From assembly GCA_946406115.1 (NCBI GenBank), contig OX291543.1, positions 30,034,815 through 30,098,814 of the forward strand: 64,000 bases of DNA, read 5' to 3'. This document shows, in pieces, positions 56,818 through 64,000 of the stretch. How positions within the stretch are numbered: the stretch's first letter is position 1; the number at the start of each line of letters is the position of its first letter. Below the pieces are notes generated by a model. That model worked only from the letters and a program-made list of their open reading frames with translations, was not told the origin of the DNA and searched no databases. The DNA is from Apoda limacodes. Taxonomy: Eukaryota > Arthropoda > Insecta > Lepidoptera > Limacodidae. A program made the translations under genes and the position numbers.

Positions 56818-58610
56818 AAATAATAATTTTTGTTTATATACTTTTTTGACGTAGTAAATTTGACATCTCAATCTGTCTTAGAATTAAAATCCCAAATCCA
56901 ACCCCCCTGTACTACTCATGATCGCCAAATACTAAAAATAAAAACTAACCTGATGTAAATAAACGTCACGTGTCCTGACGCCAGTTCCGTCTTACGAATT
57001 TTCGACCAGGTCACGTGTCCTGACGCGATAATATCATTTTTTACCCATCACAAAAAAAGTGCACAGGGCCGCTTAGGAAGTTTTCACTTCAAAAAAGGTA
57101 TTTCAAAACCTCAATTCCATTTTTGAATCCCTATTCAACAGGTAACCATGCATTCCTTTCAATGTACCGCAAAAAATTAATATCTTGGTGAGATCTATCA
57201 CTTCTGTGAAGAAACTACAAGTCAACGATTAAAAGTTAGTGAGATAAAGTCGTTTCTAGTTTCACAGCTGTCATCCGAAATTAAGATCTTGATGAGATCT
57301 ATCACTTCTCTAAAGAAATTACTAATTTACTATCAAAAGTTACGGAGATAAAGCCGATTCTAGTGTGACGGCTGTCATCCGAAATTAAGATCTTGATGAG
57401 ATCTATCACTTCTGTAAAGAAACTCCTAGTCTACGACCAAAAGTTACGAAGATAAAGTCGTTTCTAGTTTCACAGCTGTCATCCGAAATTAAGATCTTGA
57501 TGAGATATGTCACTTCTCTAAAGAAATTACTAATTTACTATCAAAAGTTATGGAGATAAAGCCGATTCTAGTGTGACGGCTGTCATCCGAAATTAAGATC
57601 TTGATGAGATCTATCACTTCTGTAAAGAAACTCCTAGTCTACGACCAAAAGTTACGAAGATAAAGCCGTTTCTAGTTTGACAGCTGTCATCCGAAATGAA
57701 GATCTTGATGAGATCTATCACTTCTGTAAAGAAACTCCTAGTCTACGATCAAAAGTTACGAAGATAAAGCCGTTTCTAGTTTGACAGCTGTCATCCGAAA
57801 TGAAGATCTTGATGAGATCTATCACTTCTGTAGGGAAACTTTTAGTCTACGATCAAAAGTTACAGTCATAAATTCGTTTCTAGTTTGACAGCTGTCACCC
57901 GAAATGAAGATCTTGATGAGATCTATCACTTCTGTAGGGAAACTTCTAGTCTACGATCAAAAGTTACAGAGATAAAGTCGTTTCTAGTTTGACAGCTGTC
58001 ACCCGAAATAAAGATCGTGATGAGATCTATCACTTCTGTAAAGAAATTCCTAGTCTACAATTAATAGTTTCGGCGATAAAGCCGTTTCTAGTTTGACAGC
58101 TGTCATCCGGAATGAAGATCTTGATGAGATCTATCACTTCTGTAAAATAAAAATACAAACAAAAAGCCTGTGGGAGCAATGACACTGTTTACGAGCAAGT
58201 GTGATAAAAAACTAACGAAACAGAAAAAAAGGTGCACAACGCCACTACAGACGTTTTTACTTCAAAATTATAATAGGCGTGGCATTATGGTTTCCATTTT
58301 GCGATTTTTTATGGCGTAGCATTATGGTTTCCGTCTGACGAGTTTTTTGATCAGCCTGACGCGAGTTTATCATATTTTACCCATCACAAATTATAATGTT
58401 TGTTTATTTACTTTTTTGACGTAGTATATTTGACATCTCAATCTGTCATTGTTTAATGTAAATAAATCTGTAGCGAGTTCCGTCTTACGAATTTTCTATA
58501 ATTTTTCGATCAAGACACGTGACCAGACGAGAGTTTATCATTTTTTACACATCACAAAAAAGTGGATAACGCCGCTGAAGAAGTTTTCACTTCAAAAAAA
58601 GCCTTATTTG
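56818..58610. mobile_element. Composite element: direct-repeat flanks around a 104-bp tandem array
   Basis: The left flank (56829-57100) and the right flank (58399-58605) share blocks in the same order: TTTTTTGACGTAGTA, 'tttgacatctcaatctgtc', 'gttccgtcttacgaatttt', 'atcattttttac', 'catcacaaaaaa' and 'gaagttttcacttcaaaaaa'. The first blocks lie exactly 1570 bp apart. Partial third copies occur at 58228-58265 ('gtgcacaacgccac', 'tacttcaaaa') and 58353-58390 ('cctgacgcgagtttatca', 'tacccatcacaaa'). The flanks could be the long repeats of an unknown non-autonomous element, or the edges of a duplicated unit. No terminal inverted repeats and no coding sequence were seen. Confidence 0.5.
57174..58146. 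repeat. 104-bp tandem satellite, about 9.4 units
   Basis: The marker AGATCTATCACTTCT (AGATATGTCACTTCT in unit 4) starts at 57191, 57295, 57399, 57503, 57607, 57711, 57815, 57919, 58023 and 58127: nine intervals of exactly 104 bp, with no net insertion or deletion. Each unit has AGATCTTGATGAGATCT (two AGATCT sites around a 5-base spacer, with variants) and most have the palindrome GACAGCTGTC or a one-base variant. Units 2 and 4 are nearly identical to each other and differ from units 1 and 3, giving a dimer pattern on the left; units 5-9 are more uniform. No reading frame spans it. Confidence 0.93.
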
Positions 58611-59274
58611 ACTAAATCTATTTTTACTTCGAAACGTGTAGGTCTCCATGAAACATTTTGCTATCTAGGTTTGCTATCTATTTAGGTATATTTTACTGCG
58701 CTATTTGCCTCGAGCTAGGCAAAAACACAAAATTACCGAAATAGCAAAACGAACTAGTTTGGAATTTTACACTCGTATTTTTTTGTTCAGTACCAATTTT
58801 ACGAGAGCTTTTTTACAAAGTGCAAAAAACCAAACTCTTCTAGTTTTGTCATATTTGTTCGCCTGTCCGTGTGTCACAACCTCAAAATTCCGCTGTCTTT
58901 GCATCGATTAAGAATGAATGATAACGTTTTACAGGAAGATTTTTGCACCGCCATAAAATTCTGTAATGAAATCGAGAAAAAAAATAGTTTAAGGAACCTA
59001 CCCTTAATTTTTCATACACTGAACGTGTGCATAAAGAAATTTGGCCGTGACTTCATCGTGTGGGTTAGATAGGTTTTTGAAAATGCATTTCAAGTTTTTT
59101 CTTGATATGAATCTTAAATTCTTGACGTAAAATGTATATGTTGCAAATTATTGTCTTCCAAAGTTGAATTGGTGTACTTTCTTCCCTCTGTCTTTCAAAC
59201 CGCGTGTTCTAAAAATCTAAAGAAATTACAATAGCTTAAAATAAATTTATTCTAGATTATTTTGAACAAGGTTT
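58611..59274. other. Unassigned DNA
   Basis: Frames at 58705-58911 and 58869-59072 overlap in different phases and show no known domain. Confidence 0.35.
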
Positions 59275-59289
59275 GTTTACAAGTTTTTT

Positions 59290-59362
59290 AGATATCGGCA
59301 ATGATTCTCATTCTGCTGGACCCTTACTTAATGCGTGGGCGACACGCACTTGGCCGTTTTCT
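59290..59362 (-). repeat. GGCCAAGTGCGAG-family terminal fragment (reverse strand)
   Basis: 'gacccttacttaatgcgtgg' and 'gcgacacgcacttggccgtt' mirror the family's left end ('ggccaagtgcgagtc-gg', 'cacgaagggttcc'). Only the terminus survives. Confidence 0.45.
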
Positions 59363-59730
59363 TCGAACAGTTTAGACAGTGAAAAATAAATACGTAGTGC
59401 CCAACTAACAAGTAAAACGCAGCTAATTTGAGAAGTCTACCTTATCTCTCGGCAAGTTCGACATTCAGTGTCATTTGTCTTCGTCAAGGCTGGCCGGTCA
59501 TCATTTATGCCACAGCACACCCTACCCTTTTCAAAAAGACATACGGGGTAATATTTTGCCCACGTTAGTGCTGTGTCGCCGAAATTAATTTGGTTTGCTA
59601 TATATTGCATTACGCAATTTAAGAAAAATAAAGAAAAACGGTCCTGGATTAACACAAAATACACTTTTTATCAAAAAACAAATCACCGAAAACAAAGTAT
59701 CGGACGTGATGTCATAAAGATAAGAAAAAC
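59363..59730. other. Unassigned DNA
   Basis: No gene recognised; frames on both strands at 59437-59761 are without motifs. Confidence 0.35.
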
Positions 59731-59734
59731 CTTA

Positions 59735-59850
59735 GACTTAGGTTGTGGAACAAGTTTTTGAGGGTTGGTAACACGCGAGTAATGTCCTTATGATGTTTGA
59801 CATCAGGAAGACTGTATGCTTGTTTGCCATCTTAGTAGTAAAAAAATGTT
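59735..59850 (+). repeat. Jockey-type LINE 3' tail, with a small deletion
   Basis: 'tttttgagggttggtaacac', 'gcgagtaatgtcc', 'gacatcaggaagactgtatg' and 'cttgtttgccatcttagtag' followed by an A-run. The 'caggtgttgcaagcgtcc' block of the family is missing. Confidence 0.65.
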
Positions 59851-59969
59851 ATAAATATATAAGGCATCAGTAATAAGCGTAAAGTCGCACTATTAGTCAA
59901 ACGTTTGACTCTAAACACGACTTTTCTAAATTGAGTAAAAAATCAAAAATGTCCTATAGTTTAAAATAA

Positions 59970-60420
59970 AAAAAATCTGCTAAGTGTGTGATGGGCCATG
60001 CGCAATGTAGGATTCCGTAGTTGCCCGTCACAATTTTTTACTTCTCCAAGTACCTAGAGTTTATAATTCGGTCGACTCGTTAACTTGTATAGGAACTTAC
60101 TTAGCTGTGATAGTTTTACTTTAAACTTTGTTCAGACTTTTTTTACATACCCTTTAAAAAACTACTATTGGAGGCATGGAGAGGAAAAGCACTTGACGAT
60201 ACCAAAAATTAGCACTTTAAATCGCAAACGAATCAAAAAAAATTCAAGATTTTATTTTACTACTTTGTCGGTGTAAAACCCATATGGATATCCATGCGAA
60301 ATTGCAGCTTTCTTGGACAAAGAGTCTCTGAGCTAAGCCGTGAACAGACAGACAGACAATCGGACTGGCATGGTGAAACTATAAGGGTTTCTTGTTGATT
60401 ATGGAACCTTAGAAACCACG
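59970..60420 (+). mobile_element. Decayed element with GGCCAAGTGCGAG-family ends, third core type
   Basis: The left end reads 'tctgctaagtgtgtgatggg' and 'ccatgcgcaatgtaggattc', a mutated form of 'ggccaagtgcgagtcgggcc', 'acgcgcaatgtagggttccg'. The right end has 'gaacagacagacagacaatc', 'ggtgaaactataagggttt' and 'atggaaccttagaaacc'. The middle matches neither core described at 13925 nor that at 30655. The 63-codon frame at 60085 is not a gene. Confidence 0.5.
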
Positions 60421-61305
60421 TATTAATGAAATTAATCCGACTCTGGTAACAATAGACTACCGTGTTTTTTTATCACTAAGAATTCCTAACCCTTCACCCT
60501 TATTCGAGGATCGTTAAGGGCTTATTTCGAGTGACATATGTGGTCGGAGAATGACTTCGTGTTTTGTGAAGGAAATTGCGGGCACTTCAAGGATGAATGA
60601 CGCGCGCTTTTCCAGTCCAACGAATAGAAGACAGATTTTGTGTGTTTTACTAGGGCAAACTTAATGTTTGATTACTTCACAGAGAGTGGTGGTTTAAATC
60701 AGCTTTCTCAAGTAGAGTAGGATAACATAACTTTATATTTTAAGTTATCAAAGAGCTCTTCAGATTTTAATAATAGCTCTACATGTGATCTCTATCTGCC
60801 TCATAGAAAGAGGATAGAACCAGCACAGGATGTACGGTCGTAAAAATAAGTTTTTTACAACAGTTTTTTACAAGTAGTTCACACCATGGCGACTGTAGTT
60901 TTGATTTTTGACCACCGGGCCAGAAAAGTTTGTTGCACTGTATGTATTTATTTAGTGTTAGTTCCGTCATATTTAAATGAATAAAAAACATGCTTAAATA
61001 TTTCGCAATCTGTATCAAACTATTTCTGTACTAGAAAATGCTAGAGGGAGTGCTATTTCTTATATACTCTGCTAGAGGTAAAAAGGGTACGTTTTTATTC
61101 ATCTACACAACATTCAACTTAATTTTCTCCGAACGTACCCGTGAAATATAGTACCTTAAATACCAAATCATATAGTTAACATAAAATTGATTCGTATGGA
61201 AACCGGATAGTTGTCTGTCTTCATAGTTTGCAACTGCCTCTTCTACTTTACTGGCTTATAAAAACATGGAAAATGAGCAAATGATAAGGGGCACATATAC
61301 AGACC
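60421..61305. other. Unassigned AT-rich DNA
   Basis: No gene or recognised repeat. Confidence 0.4.
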
Positions 61306-61307
61306 TA

Positions 61308-62736
61308 TCCCAGCTAGCAAATTAACGTTTTATAATTGTAAATATAAACGTTGTACGTTTCCTGTTGGTCATATAAGATTAGTCGTAAATAAGTATTTTT
61401 CAAACGTTTATAAAACGCGAATTAGGCCAATATTATACAACATTACCGTCGTGTTGTGATTATTTAGATGCTTTTTAGACGTTTTGAAAAAGTTACATAA
61501 ACGTTTGTTTATGACGATACCTAATGTTTGATATTGGTCGTACTGAGACGTTTATTTGACTTCTTAGGTTACGTAGTAGTTACATTAGCGTCGTAAAATG
61601 ACGAAAACGTCGTAGTTGTTTCAACTATCGATATCAATATGACGTCAACGTGGTAATTTGAGTGAAGTAAAAAAAGAAAATTTAAGGTTAGAAATACCAG
61701 GTGACCAAAAACTCTAAAGTAAGAAATATTTGTACGTACGAGTCTAATATAATAATTTGTGCATCATATTTTACATATTAGTGTTGTCATTCAGGGAACT
61801 TTAGTTTTTCGATAATGTATATATGTGTTATTGTTAAATTTTTCACGCTCTTCGCTATTTATTTGAAATTAAATTGCAGCAATAAATTTTTCGAGATATT
61901 TTTTTTTTTAAATTACCATACATCTTGTTTAAGTTTTATGGCAACCTCTTTACGTCGCTTGCAAAACAGAAATATTATATTATCGTTTCTTTGCGACCAC
62001 CACTTCCACCATTACAAAACATTTTAGGGTTCCTCACAACTATACACAGTGGCATTAAAAACATACAGAAACAGATCCTATATTTTTTATGATACTAGAT
62101 ACTGGTGTATACTGGTGATCCTATGTTTTTTATGATGGCTTACTGGTATACTTACCTAATGAACATTATTTCAATTATATAATCGTATATAATCGTTGTA
62201 AAAACCCATTTTCTTTGGGTACAAGTCTATCATAACTCCTTAATACACCCATTTTATTTATTTTTACAAGGTCATACACTAACACTTATGCGACGCTTTG
62301 ATATGATAGCCATTTTGTTAAAGTTACACAGACCCCGACCAATGTCTTACAAAAACCTTTCATGCAACTGAAACGTTTACACGACCAACGCCTAGTCCAA
62401 TAAACGTTATAACTAACACTATCTTAGAACGTCGTTTAAATCTGTCGCAGAGACGGTTACTTAACGTACACAATGCGACATTACGGTCACACGACTAAAA
62501 CATCAAAAGAAAAACTTTTTTCGACGTTTAAAATAGGATATTATGGTCGCGCGACTGAAACATCAGTAGATAAACGTTTACTGGACGTGTATAATAAGAC
62601 GTTATGGTCCTGCGACTGAAAAGTCATAAGATAACCCTCTATAAAACATGGTATATAGCTGATTACTTTTATACAACTGCTACATAACTGAAAGTTGTAT
62701 AAATCTGGAATTATACGACGTTTTTGCTTGTTGGGA
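61308..62736. mobile_element. 1.43-kb TA-flanked inverted-repeat element with sub-terminal repeats
   Basis: The left end TCCCAGCTAGCAAA (61308) is matched in reverse complement by TTTGCTTGTTGGGA (62723-62736); both are flanked by TA. The inverted match continues to about 30 bp with gaps ('aacgt-tttataatt'). Inside the right arm, units of 60-61 bp recur: GACATTACGGTCACACGACT (62477), GATATTATGGTCGCGCGACT (62537) and GACGTTATGGTCCTGCGACT (62598). Many 'aacgttta' and 'gacgttt' words lie in both arms. The middle has short repeats ('tactggtgtatactggtgat'). No transposase frame: the 70-codon frame at 61815 is low-complexity. A non-autonomous DNA transposon of unknown family. Confidence 0.7.
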
Positions 62737-62962
62737 TAGCATTCAAACGACCACTTTTAGCAGAAATGCCAACTACAGGTCATAAATATATTATTCAAAC
62801 TATACAAATCATTGAAAACATAGAATTTGACTATAAAAATATGATTAGTTTAATATTTTCAACATTTAGATTCTCTAAATTTTCATTTATATTTTAGGCA
62901 CTTAAAAGAAATTTTGGCCCAATTGGTAATTGGGCTTTAAAGTAATAAGCGGTAAAATAAAA
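62737..62962. other. Unassigned AT-rich DNA
   Basis: A short inverted repeat, GCCCAATT-GGT-AATTGGGC, lies near 62926-62944. Nothing else was recognised. Confidence 0.4.
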
Positions 62963-63037
62963 GACCTGGAACAAAATAATATACCTCCATTGCCAGTTTC
63001 AAAAGAACTATAAGAATTAGGTCAGGATTGGGCAGAG
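62963..63037 (+). repeat. Dispersed 76-bp repeat, copy 2
   Basis: Partner of 26569-26644: 'gacctggaacaaaataatat', 'ccattgccagtttc', 'caggattgggcagag'. Unclassified. Confidence 0.55.
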
Positions 63038-63400
63038 GGGGGACAATACATTTATCCGCATTATATCACCTACATCGATGTTATCCAATTCTAAATAAGG
63101 AAAATAATTTCAATGATTTCTCCATCGATACACTTGCGAACAATTTGAATAGTTTAAATATTTGGCCTGATTTCGCTGACCATCTAACTGAAGAAGTTCT
63201 TACGAGGGTCTGACCCTTATCAAAACAAACTAAATTAACTGCTCGAAACATCTTGACCAAGTTATTGTTCGTGGTCCATTCGGGCGTCCGAAATTCGAAA
63301 AACAAACATTCGTAACGTGGTGGTGGACGTATGCAAATAGTGCTGGTAAACTAATTAGGGAGGGTGTCATTCGGAAGTGTTCGGGGCGTCTTCGGTCATC
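63038..63400. other. Unassigned DNA
   Basis: The frame 63028-63213 (NNFNDFSIDTLANNLNSLN in the middle) has no recognised domain; a reverse frame overlaps it. It may belong to the LINE whose 3' end follows, but no RT motif was seen. Confidence 0.3.
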
Positions 63401-63698
63401 TTCGGTTTGGATTCAATTGACTTATCTATTTTTTTTTTCTACCTTCAATTTTTTTGGTGGTGTACCACGAAACAAAACTGTAACGGATATTATTTTTCAC
63501 TATGATCAAAAATTATTTCCACGTTACAGTTTTTATTTCTTTTTATATGTATGTTTAAATTTATTATTTTCTCTACCAGAGGTTGTATGGAAAAGATCGC
63601 TTTAAAGCGATAAGACCGCCATTTGTTTTTGTTATTTATAAATATATTTTTGTCAAATTATTATGTTGTTTAATAAAGTTACTATAATTATTATTATG
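63400..63698 (+). mobile_element. 5'-truncated LINE 3' end with palindromic block
   Basis: 'tttctctaccagaggttgta' is followed by the palindrome ATCGCTTTAAAGCGAT (63596-63611), 'aagaccgccatttgtttttg', 'gtttaataaagtta' and an ATT-rich tail at 63685-63698. Order and spacing match the 3' end of the CR1-like LINE at 24980-25103. The upstream limit is uncertain. Confidence 0.65.
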
Positions 63699-64000
63699 CT
63701 TATAATAAAATATAAAAAATAGATTTTAAACTTATTAATTCAAAAATATCGCCAGTGTTTGGTTTATTTCTGTCCCACATCCTACGTTATTTATCATGTA
63801 CCTTCCTATTTTTATGTTTTACAATAATGAGAGGTTACTATTTTTATAAAACTAACATTTAATTTCCTATAAAAAGATCTTTAACGTCTCTACTCCTTAA
63901 AAAATAAAAAAACTTAGCGACGAACGGGGTTCTCTAAAAGAAAAAAGTAAAACCCTGTTCTTGTCCAACCCGGAAGTTTTCAACAAACAAAACACAGTCT
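63699..64000. other. Unassigned AT-rich DNA
   Basis: No gene or recognised repeat to the end of the window. Confidence 0.4.

Noticed and set aside
57174..58146. CRISPR-like array
   Set aside because: The full 104-bp unit is repeated, with no unique spacers, and the setting is a eukaryotic repeat landscape.
61815..62027. 70-codon frame inside the TA-flanked element as a transposase remnant
   Set aside because: Low-complexity, Phe-rich, and without DDE or HTH motifs.

Overview
This is a AT-rich, gene-poor stretch of nuclear DNA that looks like a moth or butterfly (Lepidoptera) genome. No bacterial-style gene packing, no rRNA and no intact host gene was found. The lepidopteran call rests on many dispersed repeats whose ends I recognise from moth and butterfly genomes: the family bounded by GGCCAAGTGCGAG and GGAACCCTAAAAA, the 'cccgcg-cttcg-cccgc' family, SINEs with Pol III boxes followed by 'caggacaaa', and LINE 3' ends with the ATCGCTTTAAAGCGAT palindrome.

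Layout. 1-20 kb: unassigned AT-rich DNA holding LINE C-terminal fragments (about 1.5, 3, 7.2-7.6, 7.8 and 15.7-16.9 kb), three copies of the GGCCAAGTGCGAG family, a CA microsatellite and an inverted-repeat element at 18.8-19.7 kb. 20.0-25.1 kb: a 410-bp fold-back element beside a near-full-length but dead CR1-like LINE (ORF1, endonuclease, reverse transcriptase, ATT tail). 25.4 kb: a hammerhead-ribozyme-like core. 26-46 kb: a mosaic of SINE-like repeats, Jockey-type LINE fragments and several small inverted-repeat (MITE-like) elements, the clearest being a 250-bp fold-back at 32.6-32.9 kb. 46.9-48.9 kb: a dead Tc1-like transposon between two SINEs. 52.8-53.4 kb: two MITE-like elements side by side. 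55-58.6 kb: a composite repeat whose core is an exact-period 104-bp tandem array (57.17-58.15 kb). 59-64 kb: more repeat remnants, a 1.43-kb TA-flanked inverted-repeat element and a second LINE 3' end with the same palindromic block.

Almost all recognisable coding sequence is transposon debris with stops, frameshifts or deletions. Short open frames elsewhere are mostly chance products of AT-rich DNA. The most interesting structures are the 104-bp array with its dimeric left half and repeated flanks, the hammerhead-like core, and the set of small inverted-repeat elements. Nothing here supports a new multi-gene system; novelty, if any, lies in the non-autonomous mobile elements and the satellite-bearing composite. 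Repeat family names are from memory of sequence motifs and were not checked against a database.
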